Below, piece by piece: positions 31,711 to 41,275 of a stretch of DNA of 64,000 nucleotides. The DNA comes from Iodidimonas nitroreducens (GTDB lineage Bacteria; Pseudomonadota; Alphaproteobacteria; Sphingomonadales; Rhodothalassiaceae). Under the pieces are notes generated by a model, which saw only the letters and a list, made by a program, of their open reading frames with translations, did no database searches and was not told the DNA's origin. Within the stretch, counting starts at the first letter, position 1, and the number at the start of each line of letters is the position of its first letter. A program made the position numbers and the translations under genes. The DNA is taken from NCBI RefSeq assembly GCF_008579165.1, contig NZ_BKCN01000004.1; one strand, 5' to 3'.

Positions 31711-32540
31711 GCCGGGATGAGCATATTCAGCACGGGATCGTTTTTGACGATGCGCTTGCCATCTTCCTCGATGAAGCACAGGCCATCGGGCATCAATTGG
31801 ATGATCAGCGCCTTGCGGATGCCATTGCTGATATTGGCCCCTGTTTTGTGCGGGGTGAGGGACGAGAAAATCACCATATCGCCAGCCTTGGCCGGAACAC
31901 AGATGGCGGTGTCCTCAATTTGGGGCTGATCGGCGCCGCGCAGGCGGATTCCATCGGGGGTGCTGTCGTGGATCAGGGTGCCCAAACGATGGATGCCGGG
32001 CAAAATCCACGGGCAGCCATTATCGCGGGTGGCATCATTCAGCGCGATCCAGCAGGTGATATAGGGCTGGGGATCGGTGAAGGTATAGCCATTATCCTGA
32101 TGCCAAGGAAAGATGCGGGCTTTTTCCGGCTTTTTATAAACCGCCTGATCCCAATAGAGCCGCAGATCGGGGCCGATGAGATCATGACCGATGGCGGCAA
32201 AGAGCGGGCTTGTGACCAGATCGCGCACCGCTTTGGAATGGACCACCAGATTGCGGGCAAAGCTGATGGCATCGGCTTTATAGCGAAAGCTGCGCCCGCC
32301 ATCCAGATTAAGAGTGGTATCGCCGATCCCGGCTTCGATGGGATCGATATCGGCCATCAGGCGTTGGAGCCAGTCCGTGCCAAGGGCCTTGGGCAGCTTG
32401 ATATAGCCCGCTTCATTGAACTGTTGCACCTGATCGGGGCTGAGATAGGTGAGACCATCGGTGGGGCGGTCGGGAAAGATGAAATCGCGATTGCGGGGGT
32501 CGGGAACGAATGGGGTCATGGGATGGCTTTTTGCTTTCAC
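31689..32540 (-). CDS. Phytanoyl-CoA-dioxygenase (PhyH) family oxygenase
   Basis: Fe(II)/2-oxoglutarate-dependent oxygenase of 283 residues. The iron ligands are readable: H147 and D149 in PWHQDNGY and H231 in LTPHKTGAN, with the 2-oxoglutarate arginine R242 in GIRKALIIQ. It also has ITCWIALNDATRDNGC, typical of PhyH proteins. It sits alone on the minus strand inside the purine cluster and overlaps guaD. A GTG at 32540 and an ATG at 32519 (MTPFVPDP) are both possible starts. The substrate is unknown; a purine-related or carnitine/ectoine-like substrate cannot be decided from the sequence. Confidence 0.82.
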   Translation of the reverse strand: MKAKSHPMTPFVPDPRNRDFIFPDRPTDGLTYLSPDQVQQFNEAGYIKLPKALGTDWLQRLMADIDPIEAGIGDTTLNLDGGRSFRYKADAISFARNLVVHSKAVRDLVTSPLFAAIGHDLIGPDLRLYWDQAVYKKPEKARIFPWHQDNGYTFTDPQPYITCWIALNDATRDNGCPWILPGIHRLGTLIHDSTPDGIRLRGADQPQIEDTAICVPAKAGDMVIFSSLTPHKTGANISNGIRKALIIQLMPDGLCFIEEDGKRIVKNDPVLNMLIPAHDKARA

Positions 32541-32609
32541 TGAACGGATAAGGCTTGTGCTGCCCCATCATAAGGCTTTGAACCAGATTTTAAAAGACAG
32601 GGAAAAAGG

Positions 32610-34026
32610 ATGACATCGATGTTCAGATTTGTTGCAGCCCTTTGCGTGGGCCTGATCGGCGCCCCTTTGGCGCAGGCCGAAAAAGTTGATCTTCTGATAA
32701 CCAATGCAACGCTTGTGACCATGGATGGCAGCCGACAGGTGATCGACCAGGGCGTGGTGGCGATCCGCGACCGTTTGATTGTCAAGGTTGGCGGACCCGC
32801 GCTTGCCGCCGATTATGAGCGAGCGGCTGATCGACGCCGGGGGGGATATCGTGATGCCCGGCATGATCAATCTGCATAATCATATCTCGATGGTCGCCTT
32901 TCGGGGGCTGGGGGAATATGAGGTTGAAAATCTGCTGTTCGATGTGATGTTCCCGCTTGAGAAGGAATTGCTCAACCGCCAGCTTATCCGCGTATCGGCC
33001 CGGCAATCGGCGATCGAACTGGCGATGGGCGGCGTCACCAGCTTTGCCGATATGTATTATCATGAAGATGAAGTGGCCATTGCTGTCAAGGATGTGGGTC
33101 TGCGCGGTGTTTTGGGGCAAACGGTGATCGGTTTCCCGGTGGTTGATTCCCCAAAACCCTATGGTGGGCTTGCCTATGCCGAAGATTTCATCAGGAAATA
33201 TCAAGGCGATGAACTGATCACCCCGGCGATTGCCCCCCATGCCCCCTATACTGTGGATAAGGAGCAATTGCTGGCGGCCAAGGCGATTTCCGATCAATAT
33301 GATGTGCCGATGCTGATGCATCTGGTGGAATTTCCCAATGAATATGAGATGGTGCTCGAACGCCATCCCGACATGGCGAATTATCGTTCGGAAATCAGCT
33401 ATCTCGATCAGATCGGCTTTTTGGGGCCGAAGCTTCTAGCCGCCCATGTGCTGTATCTGGATGATGCGGATATGGACTTGTTGAAGGCACGCGGGGTGGG
33501 GGTTTCCCATAATCCCAAAGCCAATTCCAAAGGGGCCAGCGGCATTTCACCGGCTTGGGAAATGATGAAAAAGGGGCTGGATATCGGCCTTGGCACCGAT
33601 GGGCCGATGAGCTCAAACCAAATGGATATCCTGACCGTGATGCATTATGTGGCATCGGTGGCGCGCCTGCGCCTGATGGATGCCACCCCTTATACACCAC
33701 TTGAGCTTGTTGAAATGGCGACCATTGGCGGCGCCCAAGCCCTTGATCGCGGCGACGATCTTGGCTCCCTCGAAGCGGGCAAGCTGGCCGATCTGATCAT
33801 CATCGATCGCGATGCCCCCAATATGCAGCCGGGCTATGATGTTTATGCCGCGATTGCTTTTGGTGCCTATCCCGGGAATGTTGAAACCACCATCGTCAAT
33901 GGGCAGGTGGTGATGCATGATCGGATGATTGAAACCGTTGATCTGGCAGCCCATGAAGCGGAATGGACCGAGGTGAAAAGCCGTGTCGAGGCCTTTGCCA
34001 AAACCCTGGAGGGCGGCATCCGATGA
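32610..34026 (+). CDS. Exported amidohydrolase of the MTA/SAH-deaminase type (frameshift)
   Basis: Metal-dependent amidohydrolase, about 470 residues, with a clear signal peptide (MTSMFRFVAALCVGLIGAPLAQA, cleavage before EKVDLL). Metal-binding motifs are INLHNHISM, MLMHLVE, LAAHVLYLDD and GLGTDGPMSS, and the C-terminal LGSLEAGKLADLIIID is common to the family. A frame break lies between about 32779 and 32825, where ERLIDAGGDIVMPG continues in the next frame; one extra or two missing bases would explain it. A periplasmic deaminase beside a TonB receptor suggests substrate processing before uptake. It overlaps add (ATGA). Confidence 0.82.
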
Positions 34027-35030
34027 GCGCGGATCCATCAGCCTTTTCCTTGCCCCCGATGGCGGAGTTGCATTGCCATTTGGAAGGCACCGTTTCGCCC
34101 GCCATGGCGATGAAGCTGGGGGCGCGCCATGGCATGGATCTGCAGGGGCTTTTGGATGCGCATGGCGCTTATGCCTGGGATAATTTCCATGAGTTTCTGG
34201 CATCCTATGATGCCATGGCCAAAGCGATCCAAACGCCGGAAGATTATTTCGATATCACCTATGATTATTATGCCGCCATGGCCCGGCGCGGCCTGATTTA
34301 TGGTGAAAGCTTTGTGTCGCCCGATCATGGGCAGTATCATGGCCTGTCTTATCCCACGCTTATCGATGCCATTTCGGCGGCGATGCAAAAGGCCGAAGCC
34401 GATTTCGGGATCACCGCCCGGATTATTCTGATCGCCGTGCGCCATTATGGGGTGGAGCGGGCCAAAGCGGTGGCCGAACTCGCCCATCGCCATCCCCATC
34501 CCATGGTTGTGGGATTTGGCATGGGGGGTGATGAGCATTATCTGCATCCGGCTGATTTTAAACAGGCTTTTGCTCGCGCGGCTGATGCCGGATTGGGGCT
34601 GACCTGCCATGCCGGGGAGGTGATGGGCCCCGAAAGCATCAAGGCCACCATTGATGCCCTTGCGGTCAGCCGGATCGGCCATGGGGTGCGGGCCATCGAA
34701 GATCCGGCCCTTGTGGATGAATTGCGCGACAAGGGGATCGTTTTGGAACTGTGTCCGGGATCGAATGTCGCTTTGGGCGTTTATCCTGAACGATCCACGC
34801 ATCCTTTGGCGGCCCTGATCCAAAGCGGATTGAAAATCACCCTCAATTCCGATGATCCGCCCTTTTTCCATACGGATATCGAACAGGAATATCGCAATGC
34901 CTCTTTGTTTGAGAGCCTGGATGCTGCAGATCTCCGGCAATTAACCCGGCAGGCCATCAGCGCCGCTTTTTGCGATGACAAGACAAAACAACGCCTGCTG
35001 AACACCATCGCGGATGACCCAGAAAGCTGA
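34023..35030 (+). CDS. add: Adenosine deaminase family protein
   Basis: Cytoplasmic deaminase of 335 residues. Zinc and catalytic motifs are MAELHCHLEGTVSP, LTCHAGEVMGPES, RIGHGVRAIEDP and ITLNSDDPPFF. It should deaminate adenosine (or a related purine) to inosine. The ATG at 34023 overlaps the exported amidohydrolase stop; an upstream GTG/ATG extension is not family-like. A second, distinct member lies at 37669, closer to adenine deaminase, so the two may divide nucleoside and base substrates. Confidence 0.9.
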   Translation: MSADPSAFSLPPMAELHCHLEGTVSPAMAMKLGARHGMDLQGLLDAHGAYAWDNFHEFLASYDAMAKAIQTPEDYFDITYDYYAAMARRGLIYGESFVSPDHGQYHGLSYPTLIDAISAAMQKAEADFGITARIILIAVRHYGVERAKAVAELAHRHPHPMVVGFGMGGDEHYLHPADFKQAFARAADAGLGLTCHAGEVMGPESIKATIDALAVSRIGHGVRAIEDPALVDELRDKGIVLELCPGSNVALGVYPERSTHPLAALIQSGLKITLNSDDPPFFHTDIEQEYRNASLFESLDAADLRQLTRQAISAAFCDDKTKQRLLNTIADDPES

Positions 35031-35042
35031 CTATATAGTCAG
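35027..35042. repeat. Perfect 16-bp palindrome at the add stop codon
   Basis: CTGACTATATAGTCAG is fully self-complementary and includes the TGA of add. There is no T run after it, so a classical terminator is unlikely; a protein-binding site or a cruciform are alternatives. It lies 216 bases before the TonB receptor start. Confidence 0.6.
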
Positions 35043-35095
35043 GAAAAGGGGTGTTTTCGTAGGTTTTTCGCGATAAACGCGCCTAACTGATGCTT

Positions 35096-35150
35096 TGTTG
35101 CAACAGATGGCTAATTTCTTGATTGAATCATCAAATCTATTGTTAACAAT
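35096..35150. promoter_or_regulatory. Operator-like region before the purine-locus TonB receptor
   Basis: Three symmetric elements lie close together: TGTTGCAACA (35096-35105), TTGATTGAATCATCAA (35119-35134, arms TTGAT/ATCAA) and the perfect palindrome ATTGTTAACAAT (35139-35150). The last differs by a single base from the core ATTGCTAACAAT at 23262-23273 between puuE and uraH. TTGATT could also be a -35 element with the palindrome covering the -10 region. I infer a shared purine-responsive repressor site. Confidence 0.5.
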
Positions 35151-35258
35151 CTGGTTTATGCGATGCAAAAGTGCCAGGCCATCAGGTGATGGGATATGGT
35201 GATAAGCCGAATTCGGCCTGTGGAATGAATGAACCCCCCGAAACAGAGTGAGGAACGA

Positions 35259-37517
35259 ATGCGTTATCACGGACAATCCAAAGCCGCCCAATGGCTTTCA
35301 TGCTGCAGCCTTGCAGCATTGGCCATCAGCGGCCTTGCTGCGCCCGCTTCGGCACAAAGCCGGAATGAAAGTGGCGCGTTCACTCTGGAAGAAATCGTGG
35401 TCACTGCCCAAAAGCGCGAGCAAAGCCTGCAGGATGTCCCCAGTTCAGTAGCGGCCATTGGCGGTGAAAAGCTCGATATTCTTAATTCGGCGGGGTCTGA
35501 TATCCGCTTTCTATCCGGGCGCATTCCCAGCCTGACGATTGAATCGTCTTTTGGCCGCACCTTTCCCCGCTTTTATATCCGGGGGCTTGGGAATACCGAT
35601 TTCGATCTTAATGCATCCCAGCCGGTTTCGTTGATCTATGATGAAATCGTCATGGAAAATCCGATCCTCAAGGGGATGCCGGCTTTCGATCTGGAGCGGG
35701 TGGAAGTGCTGCGCGGGCCGCAGGGCACCTTATTTGGCCGCAATACCCCGGCGGGGATCGTGAAGCTGGAATCGAAAAAGCCGACCCATGAATTCGATGC
35801 CTATGGCAAATTTACCTATGGTCGCTTTGATACCATCGAATTTGAAGGGGCCGTGGGCGGTTCGCTGATCGAGGATGTGTTGGCCATCCGCACTTCGGTG
35901 AAGCATCAGCATCGTGATGATTTCATCACCAATGAAGCCCCCGGTCTTTTGGGCAATCGCGATGAAATTGGCGGCTATGACGATTTCGCGGGCCGTGTGC
36001 AGCTTTTATATACCCCAACAGATCGTTTTTCTGCACTGCTCAATTTTCACGCCCGGTCTCTTGATGGCACGTCGCGGGTTTTTCAGGCGAATATCATCAA
36101 CCCCGGCGTGGGTGGGCTTGTGGATGATTTCGATCGCCGCAGCGTAACCCAGGATGGCCAGAATGAGCAGGAGCTCGATCAGCGGGGTTTGACCGCGAAG
36201 CTTGAATATGCCCTCGATAAATTCACCATCACCTCGATCACCGGGTTCGAGCATGGTGAAGTGTTCAGCGTGGGCGATGTGGATGGCGGCTTTGGTGGGG
36301 TGTTCGAGGGCGTTCCCTCGACCCCGGGCTTCATCCCTTTCAATGCGGAAACCGCTGATGCGGTGCCGGGCCTTGATCAATGGACACAGGAATTGCGTCT
36401 GTCGAGCAATGATCTGGGGATGATTGATTTTCAGGCCGGCTTCTTTTATTTCGATGAAGATCTGAAGATCGAAAGCACCAATTTCAATTCTGTCGCCAAT
36501 AATGCTCCCAATGGCTTTGCCTCTCAGCGCCAGAAATCAGAGTCCTGGGCGATTTTCGGTAATGTCAATATCGAGGTGACCCCCGATCTGATCGTTGAAG
36601 GGGGTGTGCGCTATACCGAAGACGACAAGGATTTCACCGCTACCCGCACCGTGTCGCCGCTGGGTCTGGGCGGGATCGGACCTTTGGAAGCCAGCCCATC
36701 CGATGAAGTGTTGAGCTGGGATGTCAGCGCCACCTATACCATCAATGACGATGTCAGCGTTTATACCCGGGCGGCGAAGGGCTTCCGTGCGCCATCTGTT
36801 CAGGGTCGTCTGTTGTTTGGCGATGAGGTGACGGTGGCCGATACCGAAGAGATTTTTTCGGTGGAAGCCGGGATCAAAACGGAACTGCTCGATAACCGGA
36901 TGCGCGTGAATTTGTCGGCTTATGTGGCTGATATGGATGGTCAGCAGCTCACTGCGGTGGGGGGTGATGCCAATTTCAATCGGCTGGTGAATGCCGCCGA
37001 TACCAATCTTTCCGGCGTTGAAATGGATCTGGAATGGGCGGTCACCAATAATCTGTTCGTTACCGCTGGTGCCAGCTATAATTTCACGCGGATCAATGAT
37101 CCCGATTTGCGTACCCTGCCTTGTGGCGGCGGCTGCACCATCACCGATCCGATCATCGATGGCTTTGTGCAGCTTGATAATAACCGCCTGCCGCAAGCTC
37201 CGCGTTGGATCGCCAATGCCACCGCGCGCTATGGTGTGCCGGTGGGGGCTGTGGGTGAGGTTTATGCCTATACCGATTGGGCCTTTACCTCTGAGAAGAA
37301 TTTCTTCCTCTTTGAATCGCCGGAATTTACCAGCGGGCGGGAATTGATCGGTGGCCTCCGCGTTGGGTATAACCATGATGATCGCCTTGATTTCGCGCTT
37401 TTTGGCCGGAATATCACCGATGAAACGGAACTGAAGGGCGGGATCGATTTCAATAATCTGACCGGTTTCGTCAATGAACCTCCGATCTGGGGGATCGAGA
37501 TCAGCGCCAAATTCTGA
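35259..37517 (+). CDS. TonB-dependent outer-membrane receptor (purine locus)
   Basis: A 752-residue receptor with a signal peptide ending PASAQ, then a TonB-box/plug start EEIVVTAQKREQSLQDVP. The plug contains GGEKLD, RFYIRGLGN and LRGPQGTLFGRNTPAG; the rest is the beta-barrel, ending in GIEISAKF with the C-terminal Phe required for outer-membrane insertion. ATG 35259 follows GAGGAA. It lies between adenosine-type deaminases, so a purine, nucleoside, urate or allantoin substrate is likely but unproven. Energised by TonB-ExbBD, which is not in the window. Confidence 0.92.
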   Translation: MRYHGQSKAAQWLSCCSLAALAISGLAAPASAQSRNESGAFTLEEIVVTAQKREQSLQDVPSSVAAIGGEKLDILNSAGSDIRFLSGRIPSLTIESSFGRTFPRFYIRGLGNTDFDLNASQPVSLIYDEIVMENPILKGMPAFDLERVEVLRGPQGTLFGRNTPAGIVKLESKKPTHEFDAYGKFTYGRFDTIEFEGAVGGSLIEDVLAIRTSVKHQHRDDFITNEAPGLLGNRDEIGGYDDFAGRVQLLYTPTDRFSALLNFHARSLDGTSRVFQANIINPGVGGLVDDFDRRSVTQDGQNEQELDQRGLTAKLEYALDKFTITSITGFEHGEVFSVGDVDGGFGGVFEGVPSTPGFIPFNAETADAVPGLDQWTQELRLSSNDLGMIDFQAGFFYFDEDLKIESTNFNSVANNAPNGFASQRQKSESWAIFGNVNIEVTPDLIVEGGVRYTEDDKDFTATRTVSPLGLGGIGPLEASPSDEVLSWDVSATYTINDDVSVYTRAAKGFRAPSVQGRLLFGDEVTVADTEEIFSVEAGIKTELLDNRMRVNLSAYVADMDGQQLTAVGGDANFNRLVNAADTNLSGVEMDLEWAVTNNLFVTAGASYNFTRINDPDLRTLPCGGGCTITDPIIDGFVQLDNNRLPQAPRWIANATARYGVPVGAVGEVYAYTDWAFTSEKNFFLFESPEFTSGRELIGGLRVGYNHDDRLDFALFGRNITDETELKGGIDFNNLTGFVNEPPIWGIEISAKF

Positions 37518-37545
37518 TCATCTATCGATCAAAATCTGATCTGTT

Positions 37546-37578
37546 AAAAGGCTCGAGACCCAGTGTTCCGGGCCTTTT
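37546..37578 (+). terminator. Terminator after the TonB receptor
   Basis: Ten-bp stem AAAAGGCTCG / CGGGCCTTTT with one G-T pair and a 13-base loop; the closing T run is part of the stem. It separates the receptor from the adenine deaminase gene at 37669. Confidence 0.75.
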
Positions 37579-37668
37579 GCTTATGGGATTGATTGTTCCG
37601 TTTGGCGAGCCTTGCTTTTTCGCGCCCGTTCATGATGTGATGGCAACAAATGAGCAGGAGATAATCTG

Positions 37669-38701
37669 ATGGACCGCGCGCTGCAAAATCTGATTTGCGA
37701 CATTCCCAAGGCCGAATTGCATCTGCATATCGAGGGCACATTAGAGCCGGAAATGATGTTTGAACTGGCCAGCCGCAATGGCCTGTCGCTTCCCTATCCA
37801 TCGGTTGAAGCTTTGCGCGCGGCTTATGATTTTTCCAATCTTCAGGATTTTCTCGATCTTTATTATGAAGGGGCCAATGTTTTGCGCACCCAGCGCGATT
37901 TTTATGATCTCACCATGGCCTATCTGCGCAAAGCAGCGGCTGATCATGTGCGCCATGTGGAAATTTTCTTTGATCCGCAAACCCACACGGATCGCGGGAT
38001 TGCTTTTGCCACGGTGATCGAGGGGATATTGCAGGCCCTCAAGGATGGCGAAGCTGAATTAGGCATCACATCGGGCTGATCCTGTGTTTTTACGCCATTT
38101 AAGCGAGGATGCCGCGATTGAAACCTTCAAGGCGGCAGAGCCCTGGCATGATCAATTATTGGGGGTGGGGCTTGATTCCTCGGAAATCGGCCATCCGCCC
38201 TCGAAATTTACCCGGGTTTTCGATATGGCTGGCAAAGCGGGCCTTAAGCGTGTGGCCCATGCCGGAGAGGAAGGGCCCGCAAGCTATATTCATGAAGCGC
38301 TGGAACTTTTGCAGGTGGATCGCATCGATCATGGCAATAAAAGTCTGGATGATCCCGCCCTCATCAAAAAACTGGCGCAATCGGGGATGACCCTGACCCT
38401 GTGCCCGCTTTCCAATCTGAAATTATGCGTGATTGATGATCTGGGCGATCAGCCGGTGAAGGCGCTGTTGGAAAAAGGGGTGCAGGTAATGCTTAATTCT
38501 GATGATCCCGCTTATTTTGGGGGCTATCTGAATGAGAATTATCTGGCCGTTGCCCGCGCTCTTGATCTCTCTGCCGCCGATATCGAGCGCTTGGCCCGCA
38601 ATAGCTTCAAAGGATCGTTTCTGGATGAGGCGGCTAAAGCCCGCCATGATGCCGCCATCGATGCCTTTATGGCCACACAGCCCGCCGCCCCCGCCTTTTG
38701 A
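37669..38701 (+). CDS. Adenine deaminase, ADA-like type (two frameshifts)
   Basis: Adenosine-deaminase-like protein of the adenine aminohydrolase group: AELHLHIEGTLEPEMMFELA, the HVEIFFDPQTHTDRG block, VAHAGEEGPASY, RIDHGNKSLDD, PLSNLKLCVIDD and NSDDPAYFGGY are all characteristic. It should convert adenine to hypoxanthine, feeding XdhAB. The frame is lost around 38070-38095, where two bases are missing (a G in the GGGCTG region and one T of the T run), so LILCFLRHLSED is divided. Corrected length 344 residues. Start ATG 37669 has a GGAG box upstream. Confidence 0.88.
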
Positions 38702-38720
38702 TCGAGGATAAGGGCTTGAT

Positions 38721-39485
38721 CTAGCTTGCGGTAAAGCTTTGCATCAGGCTGCCGGCCAAAAGATGCCAGCCATCCACCAGAACGAAAAAAATGATCTTGA
38801 ACGGCAGGCTGATCAGCACTGGCGGCAGCATCATCATCCCCATTGACATCAGGATCGACGCGATCACCAGATCAATGACAATGAAGGGGATATAGATCAG
38901 AAAGCCGATTTCAAAGGCCCGCTTCAATTCGCTGATGACAAAAGCCGGAATAAGGCTGGTGAGGGGAATTTCATCCGCCGTTTCCGGCTGATTGGCGCTG
39001 GCCGCATCAACGAATAATTGCAGATCTTTTTCCCGCGTATTGGCCAGCATAAAGGTTCGGAAGGGGGCCGTGGCGGCGGGCAGGGCTTCGGCGGGTTCGA
39101 TCTCTTCATTGATCAGAGGCTCGATCCCCTGCTGCCATGCGGCCTGCAAGGTGGGCGCCATGATAAAGCCGGTGAGAAAAAGGGCGAGCGAGATCAGCAC
39201 CACATTGGGCGGTGTTTGCTGGGTGCCAAGGGCCGACCGTAAAAGCGATAAAACGATGATGATCCGGGTGAATGAGGTCATCACGATGAGGATCGACGGA
39301 GCCAAAGAGAGCACCGTGATCAGCAGCAAAAGCTGCACCACCCGCCCGGTCAGCGTGCCATCGGGCCCCAGATCCACAGACAATGATTGGGCCAGCACCG
39401 GGCTGTTTGACACAAGCCAGATAAAGGCCGCCGTGAAAAGCGTGGCGACACGCAGAGGGGTGAAAAGGGTGCGGCGGGCCATCAT
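38721..39485 (-). CDS. fliP: Flagellar export protein FliP
   Basis: Core component of the flagellar type III export gate, 254 residues, with a cleavable signal sequence (ending VLAQS) and four membrane segments. Hallmarks are SFTRIIIVLSLLRSALGTQQTPPN, LFLTGFIMAP and the C-terminal ASILMSMGMMMLPPVLISLPFK. The start overlaps the fliO stop by 4 bases. Minus-strand pair fliO-fliP is divergent from flgB. Confidence 0.96.
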   Translation of the reverse strand: MMARRTLFTPLRVATLFTAAFIWLVSNSPVLAQSLSVDLGPDGTLTGRVVQLLLLITVLSLAPSILIVMTSFTRIIIVLSLLRSALGTQQTPPNVVLISLALFLTGFIMAPTLQAAWQQGIEPLINEEIEPAEALPAATAPFRTFMLANTREKDLQLFVDAASANQPETADEIPLTSLIPAFVISELKRAFEIGFLIYIPFIVIDLVIASILMSMGMMMLPPVLISLPFKIIFFVLVDGWHLLAGSLMQSFTAS

Positions 39486-39793
39486 GATTGCGGCTCTTGG
39501 GTGATGGACTGGGGGGTGGGTTGGGTTTGGCGATCGGATGTGATCTGAAGGCAGGTGGACGGGCCGATCAGCACCAGATGTTCATCCCCATCGCATTGGA
39601 TTAAAACCAGCTTGTTGCGGGCATCGATCTGGCGGGTTTCCAGCACCACAAGCCTGCGATCCGTGCGCCCTGTGCGGATCAAAGGCTGACCCCCCATGCC
39701 CGACCAGCGGCGCAGAATGAAGGCAAGCCCCCCAATCAGGCCAATCACGAAAAGCAGGGATAAAATGGCGGTGATGATGTCTTTAGCCAGCAT
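39482..39793 (-). CDS. fliO: Flagellar biosynthesis protein FliO
   Basis: A 103-residue FliO-type protein: a single N-terminal membrane segment (AILSLLFVIGLIGGLAFILRR) and a small soluble domain with RLVVLETRQIDARNKLVLIQCDG. FliO assists FliP assembly. The ATG at 39793 is preferred over one at 39838 because the upstream residues are basic and not family-like. Directly upstream of fliP on the minus strand. Confidence 0.88.
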   Translation of the reverse strand: MLAKDIITAILSLLFVIGLIGGLAFILRRWSGMGGQPLIRTGRTDRRLVVLETRQIDARNKLVLIQCDGDEHLVLIGPSTCLQITSDRQTQPTPQSITQEPQS

Positions 39794-39932
39794 AAAGCGC
39801 TTTCTGCGGGTTAAGGGCGCCGGGTTGATGCCCATCAATGCGCAGTCAGGGTAAAGATATGCTTAAGAAGATCGCTGCCAAAAGCGATTTTGCTTGTGGT
39901 TGGGGTCAAGATACAGAAAGCTGCATCAAATT

Positions 39933-39948
39933 TTTACGAATTCTTAAC
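39933..39948. promoter_or_regulatory. Candidate CtrA binding site between fliO and flgB
   Basis: TTTA-CGAATTC-TTAAC matches the CtrA consensus TTAA-N7-TTAAC with one mismatch. It lies in the divergent promoter region of fliOP and flgBC-fliE, and cckA, the kinase that phosphorylates the CtrA pathway, is a few genes away. Confidence 0.55.
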
Positions 39949-40007
39949 CTCGGATCGCCAATGATAGGTCCTATTTACAGCAGGCGTGGCGATCTTATAA
40001 AGGCGGT

Positions 40008-40450
40008 ATGATCATGGATCTGTCGAAGATCCCCTTGATGGCGGCGATTAAAAGCAGGATGCAGTGGCTGGGCCAGAACCAGACCGTGCTTTCGGCCAAT
40101 ATCGCCAATGCCGATACGCCGGGCTATCGCCCCAGCAAATTGGCTGAACAGAATTTCAGTGCGCTGGTGGAGCAAACATCCACGAACATGCGGGCGAATG
40201 GGGTGGCCCCGGTTGCCCTGAAAGCCACGCAGGCCGGGCATTTTGGGGCGGGCCAAGCCAGCTTGATGGCGGTGCAGCCCGTGTTGAGGATGCGAAAATC
40301 ACCGAAATTGCAATGGATGGCAATGCCGTTGATCTGGAAGATCAGCTTTTGGCGGTGGCGGAAAACCAGATGAATCATGGCCTGATGGTGGAATTATACC
40401 GTAAGCAGGTGGGCCTGATGCGGGTGGCGATCCGTGGTTCGGGCAATTGA
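40008..40450 (+). CDS. flgB: Flagellar basal-body rod protein FlgB (frameshift)
   Basis: Proximal rod protein. The N-terminus has the rod signature LSANIANADTPGYRPS. The frame is lost near 40275; one missing base restores RVEDAKITEIAMDGNAVDLE, then AVAENQMNHGLMVELYRKQ and a stop at 40450, giving about 147 residues as expected for FlgB. Followed 24 bases later by flgC. Confidence 0.9.
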
Positions 40451-40474
40451 TGCTTTTGATGAGGAGGCGAGGAC

Positions 40475-40888
40475 GTGGACAATGATTTGATGAAGGCGAT
40501 GCAGATTTCCGCATCGGGCCTGAAGGCGCAAACTACGCGGATGCGGATCATTGCCGAAAATCTGGCCAATTCCGGCTCTGAAGCCACGGCGCCCAATGAA
40601 GATCCCTATCGCCGCAAGATTGTCAGCTTTGCCAATGTTCTTGATCGTACCATCGATGCGGAAACGGTGAAGGTGGCGAATGTGAAATTCGATCAGGCGG
40701 ATTTCGGCATGCGCTTTGATCCCGGCCATCCCGGTGCCGATGCGGCGGGCTATGTGAAAACCACCAATGTGAATGGTATGATCGAAGCCATGGATATGAG
40801 CCAGGCCCAGCGGACCTATCAGGCCAATCTGAATGCGATTGATGCCGTTAAATCCTTGAGCGTGCGAACGCTTGAGATTCTGCGTTAA
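40475..40888 (+). CDS. flgC: Flagellar basal-body rod protein FlgC
   Basis: A 137-residue rod protein with the N-terminal AMQISASGLKAQTTRMRIIAEN region, the central YRRKIVSF and the C-terminal YQANLNAIDAVKSLSVRTLEI that pack as the rod coiled coil. GTG start at 40475 with a strong GAGGAGGCGAGGA leader. Confidence 0.95.
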   Translation: MDNDLMKAMQISASGLKAQTTRMRIIAENLANSGSEATAPNEDPYRRKIVSFANVLDRTIDAETVKVANVKFDQADFGMRFDPGHPGADAAGYVKTTNVNGMIEAMDMSQAQRTYQANLNAIDAVKSLSVRTLEILR

Positions 40889-40899
40889 GGAGAGCGGGA

Positions 40900-41244
40900 A
40901 TGGATGCCAAAATGCTCGATGCAGCCCAGGCTTATGGCGCGGCTCTTGGCCGTATGGGCGGTGCTGCCCAAGGGGCCGGGCTGGGCGCTGGTTTGGGGGC
41001 TGGCCTCAATGCGGGAACAGGCAGCGGTTCGGCCTTTGGATCGCTGGTTGAAGGCATGGTGCAGCAAACATCCCAGGCCGTTTCCAAGGCTGAAAATATC
41101 TCGGCACAGGCGGTCAATGGTCAGGCGGATCTGGTGGATGTGGTTACCGCCATTTCCAATGCGGAAATGGTGATGGATAGTGTCACCACAGTGCGGGATC
41201 GGGTGCTTTCGGCCTATCAGGAAATCATGCGGATGCAGATCTGA
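40900..41244 (+). CDS. fliE: Flagellar hook-basal body complex protein FliE
   Basis: A 114-residue FliE, which joins the MS ring and the rod. It has a Gly/Ala-rich N-terminal spacer (GAGLGAGLGAGLNAGTGSGS) and the conserved C-terminal DLVDVVTAISNAEMVMDSV ... VLSAYQEIMRMQI. A strong terminator follows 31 bases later, ending the flgBC-fliE unit. Confidence 0.95.
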   Translation: MDAKMLDAAQAYGAALGRMGGAAQGAGLGAGLGAGLNAGTGSGSAFGSLVEGMVQQTSQAVSKAENISAQAVNGQADLVDVVTAISNAEMVMDSVTTVRDRVLSAYQEIMRMQI

Positions 41245-41275
41245 AGGCTGCTTTTATTCTCGGCGGGCAATTTTG

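Noticed and set aside
35027..35042. The 16-bp palindrome as a transcription terminator
   Set aside because: A perfect palindrome has no loop and no T run follows, so it does not have the usual form of an intrinsic terminator.
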